Assembly: GCF_002086275.1 (NCBI RefSeq)
Contig: NZ_MVHT01000007.1
Span: 56,305 to 120,304, forward strand
DNA length: 64,000 bases
Direction of reading: 5' to 3'
DNA from: Mycobacterium intermedium
Lineage (GTDB): Bacteria > Actinomycetota > Actinomycetes > Mycobacteriales > Mycobacteriaceae
Shown: positions 41,383-50,748 of the stretch, piece by piece
How positions within the stretch are numbered: position 1 is the first letter of the stretch
How the letters are laid out: each line of letters opens with the position of its first letter
Translations under genes and position numbers: made by a program
The notes under the pieces: generated by a model
The model's database searches: none
What the model was told of the DNA's origin: nothing
Seen by the model: only the letters and a program-made list of their open reading frames with translations

Positions 41383-42621
41383 GTGGATTTCACCCTCCCC
41401 GAACACCTTCCGGGTCTACTCGCGGAGATGGACGACTTCATCGAGACCGAGATCAAACCGCTGGAGCGCGAAAACATCCAGTTCTTCGACCATCGTCGGG
41501 AAAATGCCCGCACCGACTGGGACAATGGCGGCATCCCGCGGCGGGAATGGGAAGATCTGCTCGCCGAAATGCGCAGGCGCGCCGACAAGGCCGGCTGGCT
41601 GCGTTATGGCCTGCCGTCGCGATTCGGTGGCCGCGACGGAACCAACCTGGACATGGCGGTCATCCGGGAACACCTGGCGCACAAAGGCCTTGGATTGCAC
41701 AACGATCTGCAGGACGAGTCGTCGATCGTCGGCAATTTCCCGCAAGTCATCATGATGGACCGATTCGGCACCGAAGAACAGAAGAAGGAGTGGACCGAGG
41801 CGCTGATCACCGGCGAGCGGTCGATGGCATTCGGGTTGACCGAACCCAAGCACGGGTCGGACGCCACGTGGCTGGAGACCACCGCGGTCAAGGATGGTGA
41901 CGGCTGGATCATCAACGGCGCCAAGCGGTTCAACACCGGCGTACACCGTGCCACCCACGACCTCGTGTTCGCCCGCACTTCGGGTGAGCCCGGGCAAGCC
42001 GTGGGCATCACCGCGTTCCTGGTGCCCACCGACACCCCAGGCTTCACCGTGCCGTACTACTGGTGGACGTTCAACATGCCCACCGACCACGCCGAGGTCG
42101 AACTCAAGGACGTCCGGGTCCCCAGCGACGCGGTGCTGGGCGAGGTCGACCGCGGCCTCGAGGTGGGTCAGACGTTCCTGCACGAGAACAGGATTCGCCA
42201 GGCCGCCAGCAGCCTCGGCGCCGCGCAGCACTGCATCGAGCGAGCCGTGGCCTACGCCGGCGAACGCATCGTATTCGGCAAGCCCCTCGCGGTGAACCAG
42301 GCCGTGCAGTGGCCGCTGGTCGAGCTGCAGACCGAGGCGCAGATGGTGCGCCTATTGGTGTATTACGCAGCCACGCAACTGGACAGCAACCATCACATGG
42401 AGGTGTCCGACAAGGTGTCGATGGCCAACTACCGGGCGAATCGTCTGGTTTGCGAAGCCGCCGACCGCGCGATGCAGGTCTGCGGCGGCGTCGGTTACAG
42501 CCGACACGAGCCGTTCGAGCACATCTATCGCCACCACCGTCGCTACCGCATCACCGAGGGCGCCGAAGAAATCCAGATCCGCCGAGTTGCGCAGCGGCTG
42601 TTCAAGTTCGGCAGGAAGTGA
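41383..42621 (+). CDS. Acyl-CoA dehydrogenase of the LvaC/ACAD11 type
   Basis: 412 aa from GTG 41383, RBS AGAGGAG. Unlike other ACADs in the window it has MAFGLTEPKHGSDATWLETTA in place of SEPEAGSD, GAKRFNTGVHRATHDLVFART, and a C-terminus RITEGAEEIQIRRVAQRLF that keeps the catalytic Glu (TEGAEE). This is the ACAD10/11-LvaC branch, whose members act on 4-phosphoryl-acyl-CoA and expel phosphate. Flanked on both sides by APH-kinase and DUF6285 genes, which strengthens the call. The stop overlaps the next GTG (GTGA). Confidence 0.85.
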   Translation: MDFTLPEHLPGLLAEMDDFIETEIKPLERENIQFFDHRRENARTDWDNGGIPRREWEDLLAEMRRRADKAGWLRYGLPSRFGGRDGTNLDMAVIREHLAHKGLGLHNDLQDESSIVGNFPQVIMMDRFGTEEQKKEWTEALITGERSMAFGLTEPKHGSDATWLETTAVKDGDGWIINGAKRFNTGVHRATHDLVFARTSGEPGQAVGITAFLVPTDTPGFTVPYYWWTFNMPTDHAEVELKDVRVPSDAVLGEVDRGLEVGQTFLHENRIRQAASSLGAAQHCIERAVAYAGERIVFGKPLAVNQAVQWPLVELQTEAQMVRLLVYYAATQLDSNHHMEVSDKVSMANYRANRLVCEAADRAMQVCGGVGYSRHEPFEHIYRHHRRYRITEGAEEIQIRRVAQRLFKFGRK

Positions 42622-43604
42622 CCCCAGAAGTGACCACCGTGACGCTGACGGACAGCTTGGTTGCCCTGCTCACCTCGGTGATGCGCACCGACGTGACGGT
42701 GGCCAACCTGCGCCCGCTGACCGGTGGCGCCAGCAGGACGACGTGGGCGTTCGACGCCGTCACCGAAGGGGGCAGTCGACCGCTGATCCTGCGCACCGGG
42801 CCGCCCGATGACGTGCACGCGAGCATGGAACTGGAAGCGCGGGTGCAGGCGGCGGCAGCGGCGGCGGGGGCGCCCGTGCCGCATGTCCTGGTCGCCGACA
42901 ATTCCCCTGCGACACTGGGAAATCCGTTTCTGATCTGCGACGAGATCAAGGGCGAGACCATCGTCCGGCGCATCCAGCGTCAGCTCGACGACCCGGGCCG
43001 TGAGCGGCTGCTGACCCAGTGCGCCCGCGCCGTGGCGGCCATCCACCGGGCGGCTGCCGGCGACCCGGAACTGGTCCACGAGGACCCGGTCGCGCAGTGG
43101 CGGGAGCGACTGGACGAGATGGGCGACACCACCGCCACTTTCGAATGGACCTTCCGCTGGCTGACCGCGCACCGACCGGCCCCCTCGCCGCCGGTTCTGG
43201 TGCACGGTGACTTCCGGATGGGAAATCTCATCGTCGACGGATCGGACCTCGCCGCGGTGCTGGATTGGGAGCTGGTGCACGTCGGCGAGACCTACGAGGA
43301 CTTGGCCTGGTTCTGCGTGCGGGCCTGGCGATTCGGCGCGCCCGCCAGTCTCGGGGCCGGCGGTCTGGGCAGCATCGAAAGCTTTCTGCGCGCCTACGAG
43401 GACGCCGGTGGTACGGCGATAGACCGCAAGGCATTTCGATGGTGGTTGGTGCTGGCCACCCTGCGCTGGGGAATCATCTGCCGATACCAGGCGGAGCGCC
43501 ACTTGAGCGGGCAGACTCGATCGGTGGAATTGGCGACGATAGGTCGGCGGGTGTGTGAGAACGAGTGGGATCTGATCCAGCTGCTCAAGGAGGACCGGGC
43601 ATGA
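42618..43604 (+). CDS. APH-family kinase, LvaA-like (predicted 4-hydroxyacyl-CoA kinase)
   Basis: 328 aa from GTG 42618. Intact catalytic loop HGDFRMGN (His196, Asp198) and metal Asp216 in VLDWELVHVG; ATP-binding N-lobe with LRPLTGGASRTTWAF. This branch of the aminoglycoside phosphotransferase superfamily phosphorylates the 4-hydroxyl of acyl-CoAs in LvaA and in the kinase domains of mammalian ACAD10/11, not antibiotics. Neighbours (ACAD, DUF6285) match that pathway. Overlaps both neighbouring genes. Confidence 0.85.
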   Translation: MTPEVTTVTLTDSLVALLTSVMRTDVTVANLRPLTGGASRTTWAFDAVTEGGSRPLILRTGPPDDVHASMELEARVQAAAAAAGAPVPHVLVADNSPATLGNPFLICDEIKGETIVRRIQRQLDDPGRERLLTQCARAVAAIHRAAAGDPELVHEDPVAQWRERLDEMGDTTATFEWTFRWLTAHRPAPSPPVLVHGDFRMGNLIVDGSDLAAVLDWELVHVGETYEDLAWFCVRAWRFGAPASLGAGGLGSIESFLRAYEDAGGTAIDRKAFRWWLVLATLRWGIICRYQAERHLSGQTRSVELATIGRRVCENEWDLIQLLKEDRA

Positions 43605-43936
43605 CTCATGGCCGTCCGACCGCGGCGGAACTGGTGGCAGCCGTCGCCGAGTTCCTGGAAGGCGAAGTCCGAGAGGCGACCAGCGGCCAGGTCAACTTCC
43701 ACGCCAGGGTGGCCGCCAACGCGTTACGCATCGTGGAACGCGAACTTCTCGGCCCCGCCGAAGCCTCCGAGGTCCGGTCGTCGCTCGTCGAACTCGGCTT
43801 CGCCGACGAGGCCAGCCTGGCCGCCGCGATCCGGGCCGGCCGGCTCGACGGCCGCGACGAGGCGGTCCTGAACTGCCTGAGCGCCTTGGTACGACATCGG
43901 TTGGCGGCCGCCCACCCCGGTTACGACAGCGAATAG
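43601..43936 (+). CDS. DUF6285 (LvaB-like) small protein, copy 2
   Basis: 111 aa, paralogue of 40994-41353. Blocks AELVAAVAEFLEGEVRE, ANALRIVERELLG, LGFADEASLAAAIRAG and the ending HPGYDSE match copy 1 in order and spacing. Expected to be the accessory subunit of the intact kinase directly upstream (ATGA overlap). Confidence 0.8.
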   Translation: MTHGRPTAAELVAAVAEFLEGEVREATSGQVNFHARVAANALRIVERELLGPAEASEVRSSLVELGFADEASLAAAIRAGRLDGRDEAVLNCLSALVRHRLAAAHPGYDSE

Positions 43937-43947
43937 GAGTGACTCGT

Positions 43948-44367
43948 ATGCCCGCTGGCGACGACGCGAGCAAGGCCCAAATCCTCGACGTGGCCGACAG
44001 GCTGTTCGCGGCGATCGAGAAAACCGACATTGCGACGGTCGAACGGATGTGGAGCGACGACATCTTGGTGTGGCGGCCGGGCGCCCGTCGCGACGATGAC
44101 AAGCGGCGCGCGCTGCGGGTGATCGAGTGGTTCATCTCGGTCACCACCGAGCGTCGCTATGAGATTCTCGACCGCCAGGTCTTCGACAACGGCCCCACTG
44201 GCACCGGCAGGGGGTTCGTCCAGCAACATGTGCTGCATGCGACCGGTACCGCGGGCCAGACGATCGCCCTGCGGGTTTGCATCGTGATCAAGCTGGACAT
44301 AGATGGTTTTATCAACCGTATCGACGAGTACTTCGACCCCGCCGACATCGCGGTGCTACTTACTTAG
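43948..44367 (+). CDS. SnoaL/NTF2-like domain protein
   Basis: 139 aa from ATG 43948, with GGAG 10 nt upstream (GTG 43939 is too close to that site). One NTF2-like cone: VADRLFAAIEKTDIATVERMWSDDILVW at the start and IDGFINRIDEYFDPADIAVLL at the end. The cavity of such proteins may bind or transform small molecules (ketosteroid isomerase, SnoaL, limonene epoxide hydrolase); no catalytic pair can be named. It follows the DUF6285 gene by 11 nt and closes the catabolic operon. Confidence 0.82.
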   Translation: MPAGDDASKAQILDVADRLFAAIEKTDIATVERMWSDDILVWRPGARRDDDKRRALRVIEWFISVTTERRYEILDRQVFDNGPTGTGRGFVQQHVLHATGTAGQTIALRVCIVIKLDIDGFINRIDEYFDPADIAVLLT

Positions 44368-44396
44368 GCTTCAACGGATAGACAGCGAGGCAGACG

Positions 44397-44933
44397 ATGA
44401 CGACGCTGGAAACCTTGCTCAGCGATCCTGACGCGACCGGTGCATGGAATCTCGTCGCAGACCGCTCGGTCGTCGGTTTCAAGATCAAGAACATGTGGGG
44501 CCTCATCCCCGTCAAGGGCGAGTTCCACGAGCTCAGCGGGCGCGGCGAGCTGTCCAGCGACGGAGCGGTCACCGGTCACCTGGAAATCGAGGTCGCGTCG
44601 CTGCGCACCGGTATCAAGGCCCGAGACAAGCACCTGCTGTCGGCCGATTTCTTCGACGCGGACCGCTATCCGCAGATCCGCGTCGTGGTCAGCGCGCTGC
44701 GGCCGACCCAAGGCAAAGGCGCAGACCTGAAGGCAACCTTCACCATCAAAGGCGTCACCGATCCGGTTCCGCTGCCGGCCACGATCACCGAACTCAGCGA
44801 TGGTTCGGTGCGGATCTTCGGGGAAGCCAAGATCGATCGGGCTCAGTTCGGCGTCGACTGGAACAAGCTCGGCATGATCGCCCCGATCGTGACTACAACG
44901 GCCGAACTGATCTTCGTGCAGGCGGCGCAGTAG
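44397..44933 (+). CDS. YceI-family lipid-binding protein
   Basis: 178 aa lipocalin-like beta-barrel. Family pattern: AWNLVADRSVVGFKIKNMWGLIPVKGEF, then KHLLSADFFDADRYPQI and FTIKGVTDPVPLP. No signal peptide or lipobox, so it is probably cytosolic, unlike secreted E. coli YceI. Members bind polyisoprenoids or other amphiphiles. It lies 29 nt after the NTF2-like gene and may share its transcript. Confidence 0.88.
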   Translation: MTTLETLLSDPDATGAWNLVADRSVVGFKIKNMWGLIPVKGEFHELSGRGELSSDGAVTGHLEIEVASLRTGIKARDKHLLSADFFDADRYPQIRVVVSALRPTQGKGADLKATFTIKGVTDPVPLPATITELSDGSVRIFGEAKIDRAQFGVDWNKLGMIAPIVTTTAELIFVQAAQ

Positions 44934-44944
44934 CATCTAGCACC

Positions 44945-45346
44945 GTGCCCGACTCCACTGAGAAACTGCGGATCCTGGTATACAGCGACAACGTCCACAC
45001 CCGCGAGCAGGTGATACAGGCATTGGGCAAGCGCCTGCACCCGGATCTACCCGAGTTGAGCTACGTCGAGGTAGCGACCGGGCCCATGGTCATCCGGCTT
45101 ATGGACGAGGGTGGCATCGATCTGGCCATCCTCGACGGTGAGGCCACGCCCACCGGAGGTATGGGAATCGCCAAGCAGCTCAAGGATGAGTTGACGACGT
45201 GTCCGCCCATTTTGGTACTCACCGGTCGCCCGGACGATGCCTGGCTGGCCAGTTGGTCACGAGCCGAGGCTGCGGTGCCCCATCCGATCGACCCGATCGT
45301 GCTGGGCCGCACCGTGCTGGGTCTGCTGAAGACGCCGACGCACTAG
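44945..45346 (+). CDS. Atypical response-regulator receiver-like protein (Rv3143-like)
   Basis: 133 aa from GTG 44945, a single receiver fold without output domain. [20 protein letters not shown] and [16 protein letters not shown] hold the possible phospho-accepting Asp, but the first-strand acidic pair is reduced to one Asp and the conserved Lys-Pro of the fifth strand is His-Pro ([10 protein letters not shown]), so normal phosphorylation is doubtful. Length and position before PPE52 and nuo match Rv3143. The stop overlaps the converging PPE stop by 3 nt. Confidence 0.85.
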   Translation: MPDSTEKLRILVYSDNVHTREQVIQALGKRLHPDLPELSYVEVATGPMVIRLMDEGGIDLAILDGEATPTGGMGIAKQLKDELTTCPPILVLTGRPDDAWLASWSRAEAAVPHPIDPIVLGRTVLGLLKTPTH

Positions 45347-46620
45347 CCGCCGCGTATTTGCAGCTGCTGCTCTTCCTCTTCCTCAACCTGGGGACGGAAT
45401 TCCTTCGGCTCCGGCCGGAGCGTAGGCGCCTTCTCCTCGGCAGCCTCTTCGTCCTTGGCCTTCGCCCCGACTCGTAAACCCGCCTCCGGAATTCCAGAGA
45501 CTCGGGTGCGGGTTGCCTGCGTGGTCGCCGCTCCCGGCGCCGCCTTGGCCGCAGCTTCCGGGTCCGCGGTGGCCAGCACGCTCATCGCCGGAACCTCTGG
45601 GGTGACTTCCACGCCTTCTTCGGCCGCTTCGGCTTCCAACGCGGCTTCTTCCGCTTCTGCAGCCCGCTTGGCCTCGGCTTCTTCTTCTTCCTTGGACTTG
45701 GGCCCCTTGACCGGACCGGCATTGATGACGCCCGACTGGCCGCTGTTGGCGGCCATGGCGGCCATGGCCATCGGGCCGGCCATCATCGCCGGACTCATCA
45801 TCATGCCGGGGTTGGCCGCGGTCATTCCGCCGCCGGCGGCCGCCGTATAGCCGCCCGCGCTCACCGCCCCCGCGGACGGGTCGCCCTGGGTGAGGCCGGC
45901 GCCGGTATTCGCCCCGAGCAGGTCCTGCGCGCCGCCGGCGACGGGTCCACCGCCGCTGGCAGCAACACCGCCGCCGCCACTGGCGACAGCCTGCTCGCCA
46001 CCGCCACCCCCGGCGACACCGGTGCCGGCGGCACCTGCGGCCAGCGCCCCGCCCCCGGTCTCGGCACCGGCGCCGTTGGCCCCGCCCAGACCGGGAAGCC
46101 CCTTGAGCACAGCGCTCCACGGCACGACTTGCGCCGCCACCGACGAGACCCCGGAGTAGTAACCGGACATGGCGGCCACGTCCGCGGCCCACATCTCCTC
46201 ATACAAGCTCTCGGCGAAAGCGATCGCCGGCGCGTTCTGACCGAAGAGGTTCGTCATCACCAGCTGCACGAAGGCGTCGCGGTTCTGCGCGACCGCCTGC
46301 GGGAGCACGGTTGCGGCCTTGGCCGCCTCGAACATGCTGGCCACCGCCCGCGCCTGCGCCGATGCCCCGGCCGACTGCGACGCCGCCGCCGACAACCACC
46401 CGGCGTAGGGCGCAGCTGCGGCGGCCATCGCCTGCGCCGCCGGTCCCTGCCACGCCTGACCAGCCAACCCAGCGGTCACCGACTGAAATGCCTGTGCCGC
46501 GGCGGACAACTCGTCGGCGAGTCCCTCCCAGGCCGCGGCTGCAGCCAACATCGGCCCGGAACCGGCGCCCAAGAACATGCGCAACGAGTTGATTTCCGGC
46601 GGCAGCGTGAAAAAGCTCAC
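45343..46620 (-). CDS. PPE52: PPE family protein (PPE52-like) with acidic coiled-coil tail
   Basis: 425 aa. The N-terminal PPE domain (about 1-170) has [13 protein letters not shown], the WQG turn and [16 protein letters not shown] at its end. Then come a Gly/Ala-rich segment (about 175-290) and a charged Glu/Lys/Ala region ([19 protein letters not shown]), and finally a Gln/Glu-rich end. PPE proteins usually leave the cell through ESX systems, often with a PE partner; no PE gene is adjacent. Starts at GTG 46620 and is divergent from nuoA. Identity as PPE52 rests on synteny with Rv3144c. Confidence 0.85.
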   Translation of the reverse strand: MSFFTLPPEINSLRMFLGAGSGPMLAAAAAWEGLADELSAAAQAFQSVTAGLAGQAWQGPAAQAMAAAAAPYAGWLSAAASQSAGASAQARAVASMFEAAKAATVLPQAVAQNRDAFVQLVMTNLFGQNAPAIAFAESLYEEMWAADVAAMSGYYSGVSSVAAQVVPWSAVLKGLPGLGGANGAGAETGGGALAAGAAGTGVAGGGGGEQAVASGGGGVAASGGGPVAGGAQDLLGANTGAGLTQGDPSAGAVSAGGYTAAAGGGMTAANPGMMMSPAMMAGPMAMAAMAANSGQSGVINAGPVKGPKSKEEEEAEAKRAAEAEEAALEAEAAEEGVEVTPEVPAMSVLATADPEAAAKAAPGAATTQATRTRVSGIPEAGLRVGAKAKDEEAAEEKAPTLRPEPKEFRPQVEEEEEQQLQIRGG

Positions 46621-46912
46621 AGCTCCATTCCTCCCAGCTGACTAACCGGTGAATTCAGAGCGTAACAACATATGCTCCGCAATTCGCTGGTTTGGCCAAT
46701 CATATATCCCAGCTGCGGATACCTCCTCCGAGCCGGACGCGCAACCCGGGATTCGACGGGTGTCCAGTTGCTGACCCCCAACATGTGCGCTGTGTGACGC
46801 ACGACTATGTTGATGGTTATTGTGACGGCCCACACGCCCGGGTCCGTCGCAGCAGCCCCGCTACCGCCCGGCCGCCGTGCTGGCGGCCCCCATACGACGG
46901 ATCTGGAGCGAG
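46621..46912. promoter_or_regulatory. Divergent PPE/nuo intergenic region
   Basis: 292 nt without a convincing gene. It must hold the nuo operon promoter and the PPE promoter. Possible nuo-side signals are TATGTT (46807-46812) and a TGTG-N6-CACA pair near 46830-46845 that only loosely resembles a Crp site. No strong palindrome was found. Confidence 0.5.
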
Positions 46913-47296
46913 TTGAACGTCTACGTACCCATTCTGGTCCTGGCCGCGCTTGCCGCCGTCTTCGCAGTGGGCTCGGTGGTACTCGCGAGCATCGTCGGCC
47001 CGTCCCGCTACAACCGGTCCAAACAGGCCGCGTACGAATGCGGGATCGAGCCCACCGACATGACTTCCCGTGTGCCCGCGGGGCAGGCGGCGGCCGGCCA
47101 GCGTTTTCCGATCAAGTACTACCTGACCGCGATGCTGTTCATCGTGTTCGACATCGAAATCGTGTTCCTCTACCCGTGGGCGGTCACCTTTGACTTCCTG
47201 GGCAGGTTCGCGCTGGTTGAAATGGTCATTTTCATGCTCACGGTGTTCGTGGCGTACGCGTATGTGTGGCGCCGCGGAGGCCTGACCTGGGATTGA
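46913..47296 (+). CDS. nuoA: NADH-quinone oxidoreductase subunit A
   Basis: 127 aa membrane subunit with three helices (residues about 5-28, 68-90 and 97-118). Conserved KQAAYECGIEP loop and FDIEIVFLYPWAV, which contain the acidic residues of the quinone-side cavity. The start is TTG 46913, giving the LNVYVPIL beginning seen in mycobacterial NuoA and a GGAG 5 nt upstream; the ATG/CTG-side extension from 46877 is unlikely. First gene of the nuo operon, Complex I of the respiratory chain. Confidence 0.93.
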   Translation: MNVYVPILVLAALAAVFAVGSVVLASIVGPSRYNRSKQAAYECGIEPTDMTSRVPAGQAAAGQRFPIKYYLTAMLFIVFDIEIVFLYPWAVTFDFLGRFALVEMVIFMLTVFVAYAYVWRRGGLTWD

Positions 47297-47305
47297 GGTA
47301 AGGAC

Positions 47306-47860
47306 GTGGGTCTCGAAGAACAATTACCCGGCGGGATCTTGCTGTCGACCGTCGAAAAGGTGGCGGGTTACGTTCGCAAGAACTCGCTGTGGCCGGCCAC
47401 ATTCGGGTTGGCCTGCTGCGCCATCGAGATGATGGCGACCGCCGGGCCGAGGTTCGACATCGCGCGGTTCGGAATGGAGCGGTTCTCCGCGACACCGCGG
47501 CAGGCGGACCTGATGATCGTCGCCGGACGCGTCAGCCAGAAGATGGCGCCGGTGCTGCGCCAGGTCTACGACCAGATGGCCGAGCCGAAATGGGTTCTGG
47601 CCATGGGCGTCTGCGCGTCGTCGGGCGGGATGTTCAACAACTACGCGATCGTGCAGGGCGTAGACCACGTCGTGCCGGTGGACATCTACCTGCCCGGTTG
47701 CCCACCCCGGCCGGAAATGCTGCTGCACGCAATCCTGAAGTTGCACGAGAAGATCCAGGAGATGCCGCTGGGTGTCAACCGGGAGCGTGCCATCGCCGAA
47801 GCCGAAGAGGCGGCGTTGTCGGCCCGGCCCACCATCGAGATGCGCGGGTTGCTGCGATGA
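47306..47860 (+). CDS. nuoB: NADH-quinone oxidoreductase subunit B
   Basis: 184 aa, cytosolic peripheral arm. Carries the last Fe-S centre N2, ligated by the tandem cysteines in [10 protein letters not shown] plus [10 protein letters not shown] and [10 protein letters not shown]. Together with NuoD it makes the quinone-reduction site. GTG start, 9 nt after nuoA; stop overlaps nuoC. Confidence 0.97.
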   Translation: MGLEEQLPGGILLSTVEKVAGYVRKNSLWPATFGLACCAIEMMATAGPRFDIARFGMERFSATPRQADLMIVAGRVSQKMAPVLRQVYDQMAEPKWVLAMGVCASSGGMFNNYAIVQGVDHVVPVDIYLPGCPPRPEMLLHAILKLHEKIQEMPLGVNRERAIAEAEEAALSARPTIEMRGLLR

Positions 47861-48600
47861 GCTCACCGGACCACGACCCGCAGGGAGCGACGCTGACTCC
47901 GACGGGAACGGATGTCCCGCCTGCCGGAGGACCCCCCAGTGAAGAGGTGATCAACGTCCGCCGCGGCATGTTCGGCGTGCAAGGCACCGGCGACACCTCC
48001 GGATATGGGCGCCTGGTCCGCAAAGTCACCCTCCCGGGTGGCACGCCGAGACCGTACGGCAGCTACTTCGACGAGGTCGTCGACCGGTTGGAAGAAGCGC
48101 TGCAGCGTGACGGACTCGAATTCGACGAGACGATAGAGAAGGTCGTCGTCTACCGCGACGAGTTGACCCTGCACGTCACCCGGGACCGACTGCCTCACGT
48201 TGCTCAGCGCCTGCGGGACGAACCCGAACTGCGCTTCGAACTCTGCCTGGGTGTGAACGGGGTGCACTACCCCAACGAGACGGGCCGGGAACTGCACGCC
48301 GTCTACCCGTTGCGGTCGATCACCCACGGCCGCCGACTGCGGCTGGAAGTGTCTGCGCCAGACAGTGATCCGCACATCCCGTCGCTCTACGCCGTCTACC
48401 CGACCAACGACTGGCACGAGCGCGAGACCTACGACTTCTTCGGAATCATCTTCGACGGCCATCCGTCGCTGACCCGCATCGAGATGCCGGACGACTGGCA
48501 CGGCCACCCGCAGCGCAAGGACTACCCCCTGGGCGGCATCCCGGTCGAATACAAGGGCGCCAAGATACCTCCGCCCGACGAGCGCAGGGGCTACAACTAG
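47857..48600 (+). CDS. nuoC: NADH-quinone oxidoreductase subunit C
   Basis: 247 aa from ATG 47857 (ATGA overlap with nuoB). Contains [27 protein letters not shown], the 30-kDa-subunit signature, after a 60-residue mycobacterial N-terminal extension. Separate from NuoD, unlike the fused NuoCD of E. coli. A near-perfect tandem repeat follows its stop. Confidence 0.97.
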   Translation: MSSPDHDPQGATLTPTGTDVPPAGGPPSEEVINVRRGMFGVQGTGDTSGYGRLVRKVTLPGGTPRPYGSYFDEVVDRLEEALQRDGLEFDETIEKVVVYRDELTLHVTRDRLPHVAQRLRDEPELRFELCLGVNGVHYPNETGRELHAVYPLRSITHGRRLRLEVSAPDSDPHIPSLYAVYPTNDWHERETYDFFGIIFDGHPSLTRIEMPDDWHGHPQRKDYPLGGIPVEYKGAKIPPPDERRGYN

Positions 48601-48641
48601 TGACCCCAAAACGACGGAAAATGACCCGAAACGACGGAAAA
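48601..48641. repeat. Near-perfect 20/21-bp tandem repeat between nuoC and nuoD
   Basis: Two units (48601-48621 and 48622-48641), each TGACCC then AAACGACGGAAAA, differing by a single-base change and one indel. It starts at the base after the nuoC stop and fills most of the only sizeable gap in the operon. Confidence 0.9.
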
Positions 48642-48646
48642 GAAGA

Positions 48647-49948
48647 ATGACCGATACCGCCGAGACAGTCCTGTTGGCCGGCGGCCAGGACTGGGACCAA
48701 GTCATCGAAGCCGCACGCAATGCGGATCCCGGCGAACGCATCGTCGTCAACATGGGGCCCCAGCATCCGTCCACCCACGGGGTGTTGCGGCTGATCCTCG
48801 AGATCGAAGGCGAGACCATCACCGAGGTCCGCTGCGGAATCGGCTACTTGCACACCGGAATCGAGAAGAACCTCGAGTTCCGGTACTGGACCCAGGGCGT
48901 CACGTTCGTGACCCGGATGGATTACCTGTCACCGTTTTTCAACGAGGTCGCGTACTGCCTGGGCGTGGAGAAGCTGCTCGGCATCACCGACGAAATCCCC
49001 GAGCGGGTGAACGTCATCCGGGTGATGCTGATGGAGCTCAACCGAATCTCGTCGCATCTGGTCGCATTGGCCACCGGCGGCATGGAACTTGGCGCGATGA
49101 CCGCCATGTTCATCGGTTTCCGGGCGCGCGAGATCGTGCTGACCATCTTCGAGCACATCACCGGTCTGCGGATGAACCACGCGTACATCCGCCCGGGCGG
49201 GCTGGCCCAGGACCTGCCGCCCAATGCCGTTGACTACATTGCCGAACAGCTCAAGGCGCTGAAGGTCCCGCTGCGCGAGATGGGCGAGTTGCTCAACGAA
49301 AACGCCATCTGGAAAGCGCGCACCCAGGACATCGGCTACCTGGACCTGGCTGGCTGCATGGCACTGGGCGTCACCGGCCCGATCTTGCGCTCGACCGGTC
49401 TGCCGCACGACTTGCGCCGGGCCGAACCGTATTGCGGGTACGAGAACTACGACTTCGATGTGATCACCGACGACTCGTGTGATTCGTACGGGCGCTACAT
49501 GATTCGCGTCAAAGAGATGTGGGAGTCAGTGAAGATCGTCGAGCAGTGTCTGGACAAGCTGCGGCCGGGGCCGACCATGGTCGAGGACCGCAAGATCGCC
49601 TGGCCGGCCGACCTGTACGTCGGACCCGACGGCATGGGCAACTCACCCGAGCACATCGCCAAGATCATGGGCGGTTCGATGGAAGCGTTGATTCACCACT
49701 TCAAGCTGGTCACCGAGGGCATCCGGGTCCCGGCCGGCCAGGTCTACGTGGCCGTGGAGTCCCCACGCGGCGAACTCGGCGTGCACATGGTCAGCGACGG
49801 CGGTACCCGCCCCTACCGCGTGCACTACCGGGATCCCTCCTTCACCAACCTGCAGTCGGTGGCCGCGATGTGCGAGGGCGGGATGGTTGCCGACCTGATC
49901 ACCGCGGTCGCGAGCATCGACCCGGTCATGGGCGGGGTGGACCGATGA
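48647..49948 (+). CDS. nuoD: NADH-quinone oxidoreductase subunit D
   Basis: 433 aa, 49-kDa-type subunit of the peripheral arm. [13 protein letters not shown] carries the quinone-site His; [16 protein letters not shown] and the C-terminal [16 protein letters not shown] are standard. RBS-like AGAAGA upstream in the repeat region. Forms the quinone pocket with NuoB. Stop overlaps nuoE (ATGA). Confidence 0.97.
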   Translation: MTDTAETVLLAGGQDWDQVIEAARNADPGERIVVNMGPQHPSTHGVLRLILEIEGETITEVRCGIGYLHTGIEKNLEFRYWTQGVTFVTRMDYLSPFFNEVAYCLGVEKLLGITDEIPERVNVIRVMLMELNRISSHLVALATGGMELGAMTAMFIGFRAREIVLTIFEHITGLRMNHAYIRPGGLAQDLPPNAVDYIAEQLKALKVPLREMGELLNENAIWKARTQDIGYLDLAGCMALGVTGPILRSTGLPHDLRRAEPYCGYENYDFDVITDDSCDSYGRYMIRVKEMWESVKIVEQCLDKLRPGPTMVEDRKIAWPADLYVGPDGMGNSPEHIAKIMGGSMEALIHHFKLVTEGIRVPAGQVYVAVESPRGELGVHMVSDGGTRPYRVHYRDPSFTNLQSVAAMCEGGMVADLITAVASIDPVMGGVDR

Positions 49949-50748
49949 CAGAGCCGGGTACGGGGCCTGTTCAAAAAGGGGGGGCCGGGGAGCGGGTCTT
50001 CATCCGCCTGGGACCGCCGCCGGAGGAACCCAACCAGTTCGTGGTCGAGGGCGCACCGCAGTCGTATCCGCCCGACGTGCAGGCCCGCCTCGAGGTCGAG
50101 GCGAAGGAGATCATCGGCCGCTACCCGAGCAAGCGCTCGGCGCTGCTGCCGTTGCTGCATCTGGTCCAGGGCGAGGATTCCTACCTGACGCCGGCGGGTC
50201 TGCAGTTCTGCGCCGAACAACTCGGACTGACCGGCGCCGAAGTGTCGGCGGTGGCGTCCTTCTACACCATGTATCGCCGCGGTCCCACCGGCAAATACCT
50301 GGTCGGCGTCTGCACGAACACGTTGTGCGCCGTCATGGGCGGTGACGCCATCTTCGACGACCTCAAGGAACACCTCGGCGTCGGCAACGATGAGACCACC
50401 GAGGACGGGTCGGTCACGTTGCAACACATCGAGTGCAACGCCGCCTGCGACTACGCGCCGGTGGTGATGGTGAACTGGGAGTTCTTCGACAACCAGACCG
50501 TCGAGTCCGCGCGCGAACTGGTCGACTCGCTGCGTACCGACCAGCCCAAAGCGCCCACTCGCGGCGCCCCGCTGTGTACCTTCCGCCAGACCTCGCGCAT
50601 CCTGGCCGGCCTGCCCGACCCCCGTCCCGACGAAGGGCAGGGCGGCGCCGGCGACGCCACGCTGGCCGGCTTGCGCGTGGCGCAGGAGAACGGGATGCAG
50701 GCACCCGAAGTTGATGGACAGGACAAATCGGAGGCCGGCGATGACTAG
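49945..50748 (+). CDS. nuoE: NADH-quinone oxidoreductase subunit E
   Basis: 267 aa. Thioredoxin-like 24-kDa subunit with the N1a 2Fe-2S ligands in [13 protein letters not shown] and [15 protein letters not shown]-terminal extension of about 60-70 residues, Gly/Asp/Pro-rich, goes beyond the E. coli length and is seen in mycobacteria. Overlaps nuoF by 8 nt. Confidence 0.95.
   Translation: MTEPGTGPVQKGGAGERVFIRLGPPPEEPNQFVVEGAPQSYPPDVQARLEVEAKEIIGRYPSKRSALLPLLHLVQGEDSYLTPAGLQFCAEQLGLTGAEVSAVASFYTMYRRGPTGKYLVGVCTNTLCAVMGGDAIFDDLKEHLGVGNDETTEDGSVTLQHIECNAACDYAPVVMVNWEFFDNQTVESARELVDSLRTDQPKAPTRGAPLCTFRQTSRILAGLPDPRPDEGQGGAGDATLAGLRVAQENGMQAPEVDGQDKSEAGDD

Noticed and set aside
39975..43604. Aminoglycoside resistance genes (APH fold)
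   Set aside because: The context of an ACAD and DUF6285 proteins fits acyl-CoA kinases of the LvaA/ACAD11 type; nothing supports antibiotic phosphorylation.
46830..46845. Crp/FNR site upstream of nuoA
   Set aside because: TGTG-N6-CACA has the wrong spacing for the TGTGA-N6-TCACA consensus, so it is not reported as a binding site.
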